Shown: positions 28,342 to 39,410, counted from the first letter of the stretch. The stretch: DNA of 64,000 nucleotides from Tranquillimonas alkanivorans (GCF_900115595.1 NZ_FOXA01000002.1:287547-351546), one strand, 5' to 3'. The notes: a model not told the origin generated them from the sequence alone. Numbers and translations are program-made.

Positions 28342-30696
28342 ATGCTTTTCGGTTTGGACGGGGTCGAACTCGGCCTGATCATCGTCTTTCTCTGCCTCTT
28401 CGGAGGCATCCTGTCGGGCTTTCCGGTGGCTTTCGCCATCGGCGGTGCGGCCGTCATCTCGTTCGGGATCATCGCGGCGCTCGATAGCGCGGGGCTCTTG
28501 GTTCACCAGGCGGTGGACGAGACCAGCCAGGCCTACCGCGACCTCGTGAACTCGGGGGTCAACCCGCTCGACATTTCGAAGTTCCGCTTCCCGGACCTGC
28601 CGCGCTACGCCGAGCCGGTGTTTCAGGGCGGCTGGGAGCTCGCGCTGGACCGCAACATCAGCTTCATCGTCAACCGGATGAACGAGCGCGTCTTCGCCGG
28701 CCAGTCGATCGAGACGCTGCTGGCGGTGCTGATGTTCGTGCTCATGGGCATCACGCTGGAACGCTCGAAGATCGCCAACGACCTGCTGACCACGATGGCG
28801 CGGGTCTTCGGCCCGCTGCCGGGCGGCCTGGCCGTGTCGGTTGTGGTGGTGGGCGCGTTCCTCGCGGCCTCGACCGGCATCGTCGGTGCCACGGTCGTGA
28901 CCATGGGCCTGCTGTCGCTGCCCACCATGCTGCGCAACGGCTACTCGCCCGAGCTGTCCACCGGCGTTATCGCCGCGTCGGGCACGCTGGGCCAGATCAT
29001 CCCGCCCTCGATCGTCATCGTCCTTCTGGGCACGCTGGCGGGCGACATCTATTCCACCGCGCAGGAGACGCGGGCCGTGGCGGCGGGCTGCTCGGACGCG
29101 CTGACCTATCTGGGCGAGGCTGCGGTCGTCTCGGTCGGCACGCTGTTCCAGGCGGCGCTGCTGCCGGGCATCCTGTTGGCCGGCCTCTACGCGGCCTATG
29201 CCTTGGGTTACGCAGTTCTGAACCCGCGCAAGGCCCCCCCGGTGCTGAGCGAAGAGGCGACTGGTGAAGTCGTCACCCGCAACGAGGCGCTGACCTGGTT
29301 CCTGGCCGTGCCCGCCGCGCTGATCGCCGCCGTCGTGCTGTCGGGCGCCGTTGGGCTCGTCGGCAGCCAGGACGTGACCGTTGCCCGCTACTCCGAGGCC
29401 GGAGACACCGCCTCGCTGCGGACTAACGTCTCGCCGCAGTGCCAGGAGTCGATGATCGAACTGCACGGCCAGCTGGCGTGGGACCGCGCCGTGGCCGAGC
29501 AGGAGGCGATCCAGGAAGCCGGCGGCTTCGCCGAAAGCGAAGAACTGACGGACGAGCAGGTCGCCGCGGCGCAGGCCGAGAAGATCGCGACGCGCGCGCC
29601 CATCGGCACGGGCATCGCGGTGGCCTTCCTGCTGCTCGCGCTGGTGCTGACCACGGCGCGCGGCGTCTCGCCAAGCGCCGAGCCGCGGCCGCTGATCGTC
29701 GGGGCCGTGGGCGTGGCGCTGGCATTGCTGTTCGACCTGCTGTTCATCGCACCGACCACGACGCCGGGCACGACCGTGCTGATCCTGGCGATCCCGACGC
29801 TGCTGGCGCTTTACGGCTGCCGGTACGCGGCCGGACTCCTGGGGCAGAACGACCTGCTGCGGGTGGTCTTCCCGCCGCTGGTGCTGATCGTCGCCGTGCT
29901 GGGCTCGATCCTGGGTGGCATCACGAACCCCACGCCGGCGGCGGCGCTTGGGGCGGGCGGCGCGATCATGCTCGCCGCCTATCGCAAGCGGCAGGACCAG
30001 GGGCGGTCGGGGAACATCATCCTCTACACCGCCTTCGCCATCGTGATCATGCTGCTCGTGGGCGTGAACTTCGATCTGCGCGTCGCCTCGGGCGAGACGA
30101 CGTTCCAGCAATGGGTCGCTTTCATCGTGGCTCAGGCGAGCTACCTTTTCGCGATCTTCGGCATCCTCTACTCGTGCTGGGTGCTATTCGCGAGCGGCGT
30201 GCTCAAGCCCATCGTGCGCGAGACGGCGAAGGTCACGAGCATGGTGTTCACCATCCTCATCGGCTCGCAGCTTCTCAACCTCGTCGTGATCTCGTTCGGG
30301 GGTGAGGAATACATCCAGTCGTTCCTGCGGTCCTTCGACCGCGAGTGGGTGGTGTTCCTGATCGTGATGCTGGTGCTGTTCATCCTGGGCTTCGTGCTCG
30401 ACTTCCTCGAGATCATCTACATCGTGATCCCGATCGTCGGGCCGGTCATCTACGGCGGCACGATGGATCCGAAATGGGTGACAATCATGATCGCCGTGAA
30501 CCTGCAGACGTCGTTCCTGACACCGCCCTTCGGCTTCGCGCTCTTCTACCTGCGCGGCGTCGCACCGCCGAGCGTGACGACCGGCCACATCTACCGCGGG
30601 ATCATTCCCTTCGTGCTGATCCAGGTGCTGGGGCTCGCGCTGCTGTGGTTCGTGCCGGGGGTGGTCACCATCATCCCGGACCTGATGCCGAACTGA
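28342..30696 (+). CDS. TRAP transporter large permease (DctM family, extended)
   Basis: 784 aa against about 430 for a standard DctM. The N-terminal half begins in normal DctM style (LIIVFLCLFGGILSGFPVAF; LLAVLMFVLMGITLERSKIA; STGIVGATVVTMGLLSLPTM; ASGTLGQIIPPSIVIVLLG). Two insertions set it apart: a soluble stretch near residues 55-110 and a segment of about 250 residues in the middle with a charged loop and several extra hydrophobic helices. The C-terminal half resumes with FILGFVLDFLEIIYIVIPIV and LQTSFLTPPFGFALFYLRG. Such long DctM forms occur in alphaproteobacteria. Carries the Na+-driven uptake of the dctP ligand. Confidence 0.9.
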   Translation: MLFGLDGVELGLIIVFLCLFGGILSGFPVAFAIGGAAVISFGIIAALDSAGLLVHQAVDETSQAYRDLVNSGVNPLDISKFRFPDLPRYAEPVFQGGWELALDRNISFIVNRMNERVFAGQSIETLLAVLMFVLMGITLERSKIANDLLTTMARVFGPLPGGLAVSVVVVGAFLAASTGIVGATVVTMGLLSLPTMLRNGYSPELSTGVIAASGTLGQIIPPSIVIVLLGTLAGDIYSTAQETRAVAAGCSDALTYLGEAAVVSVGTLFQAALLPGILLAGLYAAYALGYAVLNPRKAPPVLSEEATGEVVTRNEALTWFLAVPAALIAAVVLSGAVGLVGSQDVTVARYSEAGDTASLRTNVSPQCQESMIELHGQLAWDRAVAEQEAIQEAGGFAESEELTDEQVAAAQAEKIATRAPIGTGIAVAFLLLALVLTTARGVSPSAEPRPLIVGAVGVALALLFDLLFIAPTTTPGTTVLILAIPTLLALYGCRYAAGLLGQNDLLRVVFPPLVLIVAVLGSILGGITNPTPAAALGAGGAIMLAAYRKRQDQGRSGNIILYTAFAIVIMLLVGVNFDLRVASGETTFQQWVAFIVAQASYLFAIFGILYSCWVLFASGVLKPIVRETAKVTSMVFTILIGSQLLNLVVISFGGEEYIQSFLRSFDREWVVFLIVMLVLFILGFVLDFLEIIYIVIPIVGPVIYGGTMDPKWVTIMIAVNLQTSFLTPPFGFALFYLRGVAPPSVTTGHIYRGIIPFVLIQVLGLALLWFVPGVVTIIPDLMPN

Positions 30697-30706
30697 CAAA
30701 GACTGC

Positions 30707-30730
30707 GCGGGGGCCTTCGGGCCCCCGCTT
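30707..30730 (+). terminator. Terminator-like hairpin after the TRAP operon
   Basis: GCGGGGGCC-TTCG-GGCCCCCGC, a 9-bp stem with a UUCG loop, followed by only TTCC. Lies 10 bp after the dctM stop. Confidence 0.65.
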
Positions 30731-30745
30731 CCGTCAGAGCGGGGG

Positions 30746-30846
30746 CCGCGCCTGCGGCGCGGGTGCCGATTTTTCGCCGAAAAATCGGGGCCTTCGGCGA
30801 GGATAACTCGGGGCCTTCGGCGAGGATAACTCGGGGCCGAAGATGC
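30746..30846. repeat. Composite intergenic repeat, copy A (hairpin, palindrome, tandem 23-mers)
   Basis: In order: a hairpin CCGCGCC-TGC-GGCGCGG (30746-30762), an 11-bp-arm palindrome CCGATTTTTCG-C-CGAAAAATCGG (30766-30788), and a 23-bp unit beginning TCGGGGCCTTCGGCGAGG repeated 2.3 times (30785-30838) that runs into GCCGAAGATG. The tail GCCTTCGGCGAGGATA...GAAGATG is shared with copies at 37165 and 46186. Lies between two convergent genes. Confidence 0.7.
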
Positions 30847-30870
30847 AGGGGGTGCGCGGCGCACCCGCGC

Positions 30871-31704
30871 TCAGCCCCGGGTGGGGCGGGTGTCGGGCAG
30901 GCTGATCTTGGCCACCTGCTCGGCAATCGGGTCGGTCGAGAGCGGGTGTGTTTCGGCCGTGTACGAATCTGGATCGCCCAAGCCCTGCCAGCGGCCGCGG
31001 TGATAGACCTCGACCGAGTTGAAGCGCGCCTTGTAACCCATCTTCGGACTCCCCGGCACCCAGTATCCGAGATAGACGTAGGGCAGCCCGGCCTCGCGCG
31101 CGATCTCGATATGGTCGAGGATGATGTAGGTGCCCAACGAGTCCCTCGGGCGGTCGGGGTCATAGAACGAGTAGACCATCGACAGCCCGTCATCGAGCAC
31201 GTCGGTCAGGCAGACCGCCGTCAGATCCTCGCCGTGGCCATCCTCGTCCCGCCGGGCGTACTCGATCACGCGCGAGCGGATCGGCGTCTCCTCGATCATC
31301 GCGGCGAACTCGAAGATGTCCATGTCGGCCATCCCGCCATCGGCGTGGCGCCGGTCGAGATAGGTCCGAAACAGCGCGTACTGCTCCTCGGTGGCCCAGG
31401 GCGAGGTCGTGCGCCGGCGCAGGCCACGGTTGCGGCGCAGGAGACGGCGCTGGGTCTTGTTCGGCTCGAAATCCGCGACCCGGATACGCGCCGACAGACA
31501 CGCCGAGCACTCGGCGCAGGAGGGCCGGTAGAGCACGTTCTGGCTGCGCCGGAAGCCCTGCTTCGACAGCGCATCGTTCAGCGTTTCGGCGTATTCGCCC
31601 TGCAGCGCAGTGAACAGCTTCCGCTCCATCCGTCCCTCGAGGTAGGGACAGGGTTGCGGTGCCGTCACGTAGAACTGCGGCGCGATGGGAAGGGTGTGGC
31701 GCAT
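30871..31704 (-). CDS. Aminoacyl-tRNA--protein transferase (Bpt/Ate type)
   Basis: 277 aa. Adds an amino acid from tRNA to the N-terminus of proteins with acidic first residues, marking them for ClpS/ClpAP degradation. Features: [15 protein letters not shown], the cysteine cluster [53 protein letters not shown], and [18 protein letters not shown] near the C-terminus. The reading frame runs upstream through the RDD gene region, but ATG 31704 gives the family start ([14 protein letters not shown]). Whether it transfers Leu or Arg is not readable from sequence; family members are often called arginyltransferase. Confidence 0.9.
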   Translation of the reverse strand: MRHTLPIAPQFYVTAPQPCPYLEGRMERKLFTALQGEYAETLNDALSKQGFRRSQNVLYRPSCAECSACLSARIRVADFEPNKTQRRLLRRNRGLRRRTTSPWATEEQYALFRTYLDRRHADGGMADMDIFEFAAMIEETPIRSRVIEYARRDEDGHGEDLTAVCLTDVLDDGLSMVYSFYDPDRPRDSLGTYIILDHIEIAREAGLPYVYLGYWVPGSPKMGYKARFNSVEVYHRGRWQGLGDPDSYTAETHPLSTDPIAEQVAKISLPDTRPTRG

Positions 31705-31790
31705 GAGGATCCCAGGTGTTCCGCCGCGAAAGGTAGCAACGACCCGGGGCTCCGCCAAGACCTGTGACCCGGCTCGGCAGAGAGTTTCCG

Positions 31791-32249
31791 TCAGTACCGC
31801 GCGGCGCGGTTGATCGCGGCGGTGCCGAGCACGTGGTCGGTCAACCCCTGCGCGCGCGAGGTGCCGAGCATCAGGCCGCCCGAGATCAGCTGAAGCGGGA
31901 AGACCGCCCAGGAAATCGCGTAGCCCGTCGTGTGCAGGAAGCCTCCCATTAGGTCGAGCGGCCGGCCCGCGCGGTCGCGGATCTCGATCGCCGTCAGCCG
32001 CATGCCCGGCGTGGCCGACCCGCGCGCCAGCGTCACCGTGCGGTACAGGAACGAGACGACGAAATAGAGCAGCGGCAGGTAGAAGAGCGCCGTGAACAGC
32101 GTCAGCGGCACCAGAAGCGCCGTGAGCAGCGTGATAAGCACCACGTCGACGAGCCAGGCAAAGAACCGCTTCATCGGCACGTCGGCGTAGAATTCGGCCT
32201 CGCGCTCGGGGTCGGGAAGGCCGGGATAGGTGTCGTCGAGCATCGTCAT
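31791..32249 (-). CDS. RDD family membrane protein
   Basis: 152 aa from ATG 32249 (ATG 32243 is also possible). An RDD domain with its Arg-Asp motifs shifted: [20 protein letters not shown] at the first helix, [20 protein letters not shown], then [24 protein letters not shown], which is the typical RDD loop, and a C-terminal helix region ([12 protein letters not shown]). Function of RDD proteins varies (some are ion or compatible-solute exchangers) and is unknown here. Lies between bpt and the DUF2852 gene on the same strand. Confidence 0.85.
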   Translation of the reverse strand: MTMLDDTYPGLPDPEREAEFYADVPMKRFFAWLVDVVLITLLTALLVPLTLFTALFYLPLLYFVVSFLYRTVTLARGSATPGMRLTAIEIRDRAGRPLDLMGGFLHTTGYAISWAVFPLQLISGGLMLGTSRAQGLTDHVLGTAAINRAARY

Positions 32250-32309
32250 CTGTCTCACCGCTTCGTCGGGGTGGGCGCGGCCCGCCGCGGGGCGGGCCGC
32301 CTGTCCGGC

Positions 32310-32729
32310 TCAGGCCTCGGTCGGGGCCTCGTCGCCATTCCGGGCCTTTTTCGAGCGTTCGGCCATGAACTGGTCGAACTCGGCCTTGTCCTTGGCATCG
32401 CGCAGGCGCTTGAGGAAGCTTTCGAAGGCGTCCTGCTCTTCCTCGAGCCGGCGCAGCGTTTCGGCCTTGTACGCGTCGAAGGCCGAATTGCCGGTCGACT
32501 TGAAGGCGTGGTGGGCGTGGCGGGCGCGTTTCATGCCGCAGTTTTCGTTGAACATGCGTTTGCTCCAGATCATGTAGGCCAGAAGGGCGAGCCCCAGGGG
32601 CCAGAAGACGATGAACCCGAGCACCATGGCGGCGATCCAGGCACCCTTGCCCCTGTCGTCCATCCAGGCCTCGGCACGCCGAAGCCACGACAGGCGCGGC
32701 GCGGTGGCGGGGTAGGCATAGGCGGTCAT
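32310..32729 (-). CDS. DUF2852 membrane protein
   Basis: 139 aa. One clear membrane region ([27 protein letters not shown]), then [14 protein letters not shown] and an acidic, coiled-coil-like C-terminus ([32 protein letters not shown]). This arrangement is typical of DUF2852, widespread in alphaproteobacteria with no known role. Its upstream region carries a pair of 17-bp inverted repeats, so it is probably under specific control. Confidence 0.88.
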   Translation of the reverse strand: MTAYAYPATAPRLSWLRRAEAWMDDRGKGAWIAAMVLGFIVFWPLGLALLAYMIWSKRMFNENCGMKRARHAHHAFKSTGNSAFDAYKAETLRRLEEEQDAFESFLKRLRDAKDKAEFDQFMAERSKKARNGDEAPTEA

Positions 32730-32758
32730 TGCTCTCTCCGGGTTCGTGTTGATCGGTC

Positions 32759-32837
32759 GATGTGAATTGCTTTCACATCCCCTAGATCGGAAGCCCTTCG
32801 CCCGCCTTCAAGGATGAATGTGAATGTTTTTTACATC
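32759..32837. promoter_or_regulatory. Two copies of a 17-bp inverted-repeat operator upstream of the DUF2852 gene
   Basis: TGTGAA-TTGCT-TTCACA (32761-32777; arms extend to GATGTGAA/TTCACATC) and TGTGAA-TGTTT-TTTACA (32819-32835, one mismatch). Their starts are 58 bp apart in the 115-bp gap before the DUF2852 gene, which has a strikingly lower GC content. The spacing rules out a standard CRP site (TGTGA-N6-TCACA), as the core here is N7. The regulator is unknown. Confidence 0.6.
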
Positions 32838-32844
32838 CTCCGAT

Positions 32845-33315
32845 TCAACCCGTGAAATCAATTACTTGCGCATTCGTCACGCGCAGAAGTTGGTGCGGGG
32901 TCAGCGGAAAGATGTGCCGGGGTGTGCCGCCGGCGGCCCAGATCCGCGCGAACTCGGTCAGCCGCAGGTCGCAGAAGGCGCGCATCGGAGATGTGTGGCC
33001 CAGCGGCGCGACCCCGCCGATGGCAAAGCCGGTCTGTGCCCTGACCAGCGCCGCGTCGGCCTTGCCCAGCGGCTCGCCCGCTGCCGCTGCCGCCTTCGCA
33101 TCGTCCACGCGGTTGCCGCCGGCGGTGAGGAACAGGACGGCCTCGCCGCTTTCCAGCCCCTTGAAGATGATCGACTTGGCGATCTGGTCGATGTCGCAGC
33201 CAGCGGCCTCGGCCGCTTGGGCGGCGGTGCGGGTCTCGGCTCCCATCTCGAGCACGTCGCTGGCGATCCCGGCATCGGCGAGGGCCCGCTTCACGCGGGC
33301 GAGGCTTTTCGACAT
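32845..33315 (-). CDS. YbaK/EbsC-type aminoacyl-tRNA deacylase
   Basis: 156 aa. YbaK-family trans-editing fold: AAGCDIDQIAKSIIFKGLES, VLFLTAGGNRVDDAKAAAA, and GFAIGGVAPLGHTSPMRAFCD with the conserved GG-x-PP/LGH loop; the Lys in AKSIIFK is the expected catalytic residue. Members hydrolyse mischarged Cys- or Ala-tRNA-Pro and similar. The divergent glnE gene begins about 97 bp away. Confidence 0.88.
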   Translation of the reverse strand: MSKSLARVKRALADAGIASDVLEMGAETRTAAQAAEAAGCDIDQIAKSIIFKGLESGEAVLFLTAGGNRVDDAKAAAAAGEPLGKADAALVRAQTGFAIGGVAPLGHTSPMRAFCDLRLTEFARIWAAGGTPRHIFPLTPHQLLRVTNAQVIDFTG

Positions 33316-33412
33316 TTATGCAGTCCCCCTTGCTTTGGTGCCGGTCTGGCAAGACGTGGGGCGGGGCGCAAGGGCGCTTGACGGCCGTGCGCTCCGGGGC
33401 TCATGTCCCCGC

Positions 33413-36205
33413 ATGACCTTCGCCAGCCGACTGACCCGCTCTCCCGACCCCTTCGACCGCGACCGAGGCGAGGAGGGCGCTGCCGCAGTGCCCGGCCTGC
33501 CGCCCGAGCTGGCGGGCCTGCTGCGCGGCACCGCCGGGTGCGCGCCGTATCTCAAGACGCTGATCGAGCGCGAGGCCGAGTGGCTGGCCGAGGCGCTTGC
33601 GGGCGAGCCGGAGGATGCGCTGGCCGGTGTCATGGACACGGCGGCGGGGCTCGAGGACAAGGCGGTGCCCGAGGGGCTGCGCACGGCGAAGCGGCGGGTG
33701 GCGCTGCTGGCGGCGCTGGCCGACCTCGGCGGGGTCTGGACGCTGGAGGAGGTGACGGGCGCGCTGGCCCGCTTCGCCGACCTCGCCGTGAACAAGGCGC
33801 TTGCCACCGCGCTGGCCGAACAGGTGGGGCGCGGCAAGATACCCGACCTTGGCGCGGGCGACGTGCCGGAGAATTGCGGCATGACGGTGCTCGCCATGGG
33901 CAAGATGGGCGCGTTCGAGCTGAACTATTCCTCGGACATCGACCTGATCTGCCTGTTCGACCAGGACCGCTTCGCGCCGGACGATTACCTCGACGTGCGC
34001 ACGGGCTTCATCCGCGCGACGCGGAAGATGGCTGCGACGCTGACCGAGACGGGGCCGGGTGGCTATGTCTTCCGCACCGACCTGCGGCTGCGGCCCGATC
34101 CCTCGACCACGCCCGTGTGCCTGGCGATGGAGGCGGCCGAGCGGTACTACGAAAGCCTGGGCCGCACGTGGGAACGCGCGGCGCACGTGAAGGCGCGGCC
34201 CTGCGCCGGGGACATCGCGGCGGGAGAGGCATATCTTGAGCGGCTCAGGCCCTTCGTCTGGCGGCGGCACCTCGATTTCTGGGCCATCCAGGACGCGCAC
34301 GACATGCGCCTGCGCATCCGCAGTCACAAGGGTCTGGGCGGGCCGCTTGTGCTGGAAGGGCACGACATGAAGCTGGGCCGCGGCGGCATCCGCGAGATCG
34401 AGTTCTTCACCCAGACCCGCCAGATCATCGCCGGGGGCCGCGACGAAAGCCTGCGCGTGCGCGGCACGGTCGAGGCGCTGGCGCGGCTGGCCGGGTCCGG
34501 CTGGGTGCCCGAGGAGGTGACGCGGCAGCTGACCGACGACTATCGCGCGCATCGCGAGATCGAGCACCGGCTGCAGATGGTCAACGACCAGCAGACGCAC
34601 CTTCTGCCCAAGGACGACGAGGGCTTCGAGCGGCTGGCCGCCTTCACGGGGCAAAGCGTCGGGGACCTGCGCGCCGGCCTGGCCGAGCGGCTGGAGCGGG
34701 TGGCGGACCTGACCGAGGATTTCTTCGCGCCCGGGACGGGCAACGTCTCGCCCGAGTCGACGCCCGAGCTGACCGAGAGCCAGGCCGAGATCGTGGCGCG
34801 CTGGCCGAGCTATCCGGCTTTGCGGTCGCAGCGGGCGCAGACGATCTTCGAGCGGCTGAAGCCGGTGCTGCTGGAAAAGTTGCAGAAGGCGACGCAACCG
34901 GACAAGGCGCTGCTGCACCTCGATGGCTTCTTGCATGGGCTTCCGGCGGGGGTGCAGGTGTTCTCGCTGTTCGAGGCCAACCCGCAGCTTGTCGACCTGG
35001 TGATCGACGTGGCCGACACCGCGCCCGACCTCGCCCGTTACCTCAGCCGCAATGCCGGGGTGTTCGAGGCGGTGATCGGCGGCGACTTCTTCGCCGAATG
35101 GCCGGGCGAGGCGGCGCTGACCAGGGAACTGGTCGAGCGCATGAAGGCGGCCGAGGATTACGAGGAGAAGCTCGACGCCGCGCGGGCCTGGGCGAAGGAC
35201 TGGCATTTCCGCATCGGCGTGCATCACCTGCGCGGGCTGATCGACGGCGCGGAGTCGGGGGCGCAATACGCCGACCTGGCCGGCGCGGTGCTCGAGGCAG
35301 TGCATCCCGTGGTGGTCGCCGATTTCGCCGAGCGCCACGGGCCTCCGCCGGGCCGCGGGGCCGCCGTGCTTGGGATGGGTGCGATGGGCGCGCGCAAGCT
35401 GAACGCCTGCTCGGACCTCGACCTGATCGTGATCTACGACGCCGGCGACGCCGAATCGTCGGAGGGGCGCAGACCCCTGGGCGTGCGGCCCTACTATGCG
35501 CGGCTGACGCAGGCCCTGGTCACCGCGCTGTCGGCCCCCATGGCGCAGGGCAAGCTTTACGAGGTGGACATGCGCCTGCGGCCCTCGGGGCGGCAAGGAC
35601 CGGTGGCGACCTCGCTCCAGTCGTTCCGGAACTACCAGGAGAACGAGGCCTGGACGTGGGAGCATCTGGCGCTGACCCGCGCCCGCCCCGTCGCGGGCAG
35701 CGCCGAGCTTTGCGACGAGATCGAGCGCTTCCGGGGGCAGGTTCTCACGGCGCCGCGCGACCGCGACCGGGTTCTTTCGGACACGGCCGAGATGCGCGAG
35801 CGGCTGCTGGCCGCCAAGCCCGGCGGCGCGCCGTGGGAAGCCAAGCAGGGGCCGGGGCGGTTGCAGGATATCGAGCTCGCGGCCTCGGCCCTCGCGCTGC
35901 TGGCGGGCGCGCCGGTGCGCGATCCGGCCGAGCAGCTTGCGGCAGGGCGCGGCGAGGGGCTGGTGTCGGAGGAAGACGCCGCGACGCTGACGGCGGCGCA
36001 CGCCCTGCTGTGGGAGGTCCATGCCGCGACGCGGCTGATCACCCGGGAGGCGCTGAAGAACGACCAGATGGGCGCGGGAGCGGCGGCTTTCCTGACCCGG
36101 AATGCAGAAGCCGAGAGCCCGGAGGCGCTGAGCGGGAAGATGGACGACACCGCCGCGCGCGCGGCCGAGACGGTCGCCCGCGTTCTGGGCGTGAACGGGG
36201 CCTAG
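33413..36205 (+). CDS. glnE: Bifunctional glutamine synthetase adenylyltransferase / adenylyl-removing enzyme
   Basis: 930 aa. Sets glutamine synthetase activity by adding or removing AMP under control of PII. Two nucleotidyltransferase domains, each with a G-S/x-D-x-D core: MGKMGAFELNYSSDIDLICL (about residues 160-180, deadenylylating side) and GMGAMGARKLNACSDLDLIV (second half, adenylylating side), separated by helical linkers (GRGGIREIEFFTQTRQII is another GlnE signature). The frame is open for 187 codons upstream across the ybaK region; ATG 33413 gives the expected length and N-terminus (MTFASRLTRSP). Confidence 0.95.
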   Translation: MTFASRLTRSPDPFDRDRGEEGAAAVPGLPPELAGLLRGTAGCAPYLKTLIEREAEWLAEALAGEPEDALAGVMDTAAGLEDKAVPEGLRTAKRRVALLAALADLGGVWTLEEVTGALARFADLAVNKALATALAEQVGRGKIPDLGAGDVPENCGMTVLAMGKMGAFELNYSSDIDLICLFDQDRFAPDDYLDVRTGFIRATRKMAATLTETGPGGYVFRTDLRLRPDPSTTPVCLAMEAAERYYESLGRTWERAAHVKARPCAGDIAAGEAYLERLRPFVWRRHLDFWAIQDAHDMRLRIRSHKGLGGPLVLEGHDMKLGRGGIREIEFFTQTRQIIAGGRDESLRVRGTVEALARLAGSGWVPEEVTRQLTDDYRAHREIEHRLQMVNDQQTHLLPKDDEGFERLAAFTGQSVGDLRAGLAERLERVADLTEDFFAPGTGNVSPESTPELTESQAEIVARWPSYPALRSQRAQTIFERLKPVLLEKLQKATQPDKALLHLDGFLHGLPAGVQVFSLFEANPQLVDLVIDVADTAPDLARYLSRNAGVFEAVIGGDFFAEWPGEAALTRELVERMKAAEDYEEKLDAARAWAKDWHFRIGVHHLRGLIDGAESGAQYADLAGAVLEAVHPVVVADFAERHGPPPGRGAAVLGMGAMGARKLNACSDLDLIVIYDAGDAESSEGRRPLGVRPYYARLTQALVTALSAPMAQGKLYEVDMRLRPSGRQGPVATSLQSFRNYQENEAWTWEHLALTRARPVAGSAELCDEIERFRGQVLTAPRDRDRVLSDTAEMRERLLAAKPGGAPWEAKQGPGRLQDIELAASALALLAGAPVRDPAEQLAAGRGEGLVSEEDAATLTAAHALLWEVHAATRLITREALKNDQMGAGAAAFLTRNAEAESPEALSGKMDDTAARAAETVARVLGVNGA

Positions 36206-36221
36206 GGACCGGGAAGGCACC

Positions 36222-36491
36222 ATGAGAGAGAGCGATCCCCAAGATCCCAAGGGCCTGATCCGCGAGGCATTCCGGATGGAGGCGGTGACCGAGGCCGAGT
36301 GCCGGTCGATCTTTCTGGACTGGGCGCTGTCGCTACCCCCCGAGGCGGATGCGCGCGCCGCCATCCGGGCGCTGCTCGATCGCCACGGCGCGCCCCGGGG
36401 CCATCCGATGACGCAGGTCCTGCGCGAGGGGCTGGAGATGCCCGCGCGCACCGGGCGGCGCGGCGGGCACCGGGCGCGCTCTCAGCGCTGA
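36222..36491 (+). CDS. Small hypothetical protein after glnE
   Basis: 89 aa. Acidic, helical N-terminal two-thirds (LIREAFRMEAVTEAECRSIFLDWALSL; ADARAAIRALLDRHG) and a basic tail rich in Arg ([15 protein letters not shown]). GGAAGG lies before the ATG, 16 bp after the glnE stop, so it is probably cotranscribed. Its last 10 bp overlap the convergent eda gene. No family recognised; the pattern suits a small soluble DNA- or protein-binding protein. Confidence 0.7.
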   Translation: MRESDPQDPKGLIREAFRMEAVTEAECRSIFLDWALSLPPEADARAAIRALLDRHGAPRGHPMTQVLREGLEMPARTGRRGGHRARSQR

Positions 36492-37123
36492 AGCGCAGCG
36501 GCCTCGCGCGCTAGCATCTCGATTCCGTCCCAGTCGCCGGACTGCACCTTGTCGGCGGGCGCGACCCAGCTGCCGCCGACGCAGACGACGTTGGGCAGCG
36601 ACAGGTAGTCGGGCGCATTCTTCAGGCTGACCCCGCCGGTGGGGCAGAACGAGATGCGCGGCAGCGGCCCCGCGATCGACTTCAGCGCCGGTGCGCCGCC
36701 CGAGGCTTCCGCCGGGAAGAACTTCAGCATCGTGTAACCGCGTTCCAGCAGCTTCATCGCCTCGCTCGATGTGGCCGCGCCGGGCAGGAGCGGAAGCTCC
36801 ATGTCCTCACACGCGTCGAGCAGGAGGTCCGTCGCTCCGGGCGAGACGCCGAAGGTCGCGCCGGCCTCCTTCGCGGCCTTCACGTCGTCGGGGGTCAGCA
36901 GCGTGCCCGCGCCCACGACGCCGCCCTCGACCTGCGCCATCTCGCGGATCGCGTCGAGCGCGGCGGGCGTGCGCAGCGTGACCTCGAGCGCGGGCAGGCC
37001 GCCCTTGACCAGCGCCTGGGCCAAGGGGCGCGCCTTCGAGGCGTCGTCGATCACCAGCACGGGGATCACGGGGGCGAGGCGCGCGATCTCGAGCGCGCGG
37101 GCGGAGGCGTTTTGCGGGGTCAT
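36482..37123 (-). CDS. eda: 2-dehydro-3-deoxyphosphogluconate (KDPG) aldolase
   Basis: 213 aa. Cleaves KDPG to pyruvate and glyceraldehyde 3-phosphate, last step of the Entner-Doudoroff pathway. Class I aldolase: [39 protein letters not shown] with the proton-transfer Glu, and [12 protein letters not shown] with the Schiff-base Lys, then [15 protein letters not shown] and [11 protein letters not shown] 37123 chosen: the frame stays open to 37390, but the family start is [10 protein letters not shown] here. Follows edd on the same strand after 110 bp that holds repeat copy B. Confidence 0.95.
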   Translation of the reverse strand: MTPQNASARALEIARLAPVIPVLVIDDASKARPLAQALVKGGLPALEVTLRTPAALDAIREMAQVEGGVVGAGTLLTPDDVKAAKEAGATFGVSPGATDLLLDACEDMELPLLPGAATSSEAMKLLERGYTMLKFFPAEASGGAPALKSIAGPLPRISFCPTGGVSLKNAPDYLSLPNVVCVGGSWVAPADKVQSGDWDGIEMLAREAAALQR

Positions 37124-37164
37124 GTCGTCACTCCAATCGTTGCGGCGGCCGAGGGGGCGGGGCC

Positions 37165-37193
37165 GCCTTCGGCGAGAGTATTTTGGGCAAGAG
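37165..37193. repeat. Dispersed intergenic repeat, copy B
   Basis: GCCTTCGGCGAGAGTATTTT followed by GGGCAAGAGG, lying between edd and eda. Matches the tail of copies A (30790) and C (46186). The GC-rich sequence just before it (GGCGGCCGAGGGGGCGGGG) takes the place of their hairpin. Sequences of this type are scattered in many Rhodobacterales genomes as far as I recall. Confidence 0.55.
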
Positions 37194-37232
37194 GAAACAC
37201 CAAGGCGCTCGGGCGTCGAGAGTTGACAGCTG

Positions 37233-39038
<1,806 letters not shown>

Positions 39039-39248
39039 GGCTGTATCCTCGTGGCGAGTGGCGGGATCTGCGTTGCGGCGGACCATAGGGTCGTTAGCGC
39101 TATCGGTCCAGCGGGCGGCGCGGGGGTTTCCTCTGGTGCATGGCGGGGTTTCCACTTTGTGCGTGGTTGTGCTGCGCTGCAGCGACTAGGTGTCCGCTCG
39201 AACGGGCCGCACGGCGGTCCGAAGAAATTCGAAGGCAAGGACAAAGAC

Positions 39249-39410
39249 ATGACCGAGAACCGTATCGAACCCCTCGACCTGTACGAGATCGAACGCCAGG
39301 CCCGCGTGCTGCGTGCGCAGGCGACCGCCCAGGGCCTGCGCGCCGCGCGCCGCTGGATCTCGGAGCGGCTGTCGCACATCTCGCTGATCGGCGCCCGCCG
39401 CACGGCCTGA
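39249..39410 (+). CDS. Small conserved protein (resembles the RSP_7527 family)
   Basis: 53 aa: acidic start (MTENRIEPLDLYEIERQAR) followed by a basic amphipathic helix (RAARRWISERLSHISLIG). It has the look of short Rhodobacteraceae proteins I know as the RSP_7527 family, with some likeness to DUF1127 small basic proteins. Weak SD (GGCAAGGACAAAG). Followed 30 bp later by a strong terminator, so it is a monocistronic unit. The 210 bp upstream hold its promoter and no other gene. Confidence 0.75.
   Translation: MTENRIEPLDLYEIERQARVLRAQATAQGLRAARRWISERLSHISLIGARRTA

Noticed and set aside
32761..32777. CRP site
   Set aside because: TGTGA and TCACA are separated by 7 rather than 6 bases, and the second copy has the same N7 spacing.
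32852..33412. N-terminal extension of glnE
   Set aside because: The 187 extra codons lie opposite the ybaK gene. The GlnE family start fits ATG 33413.
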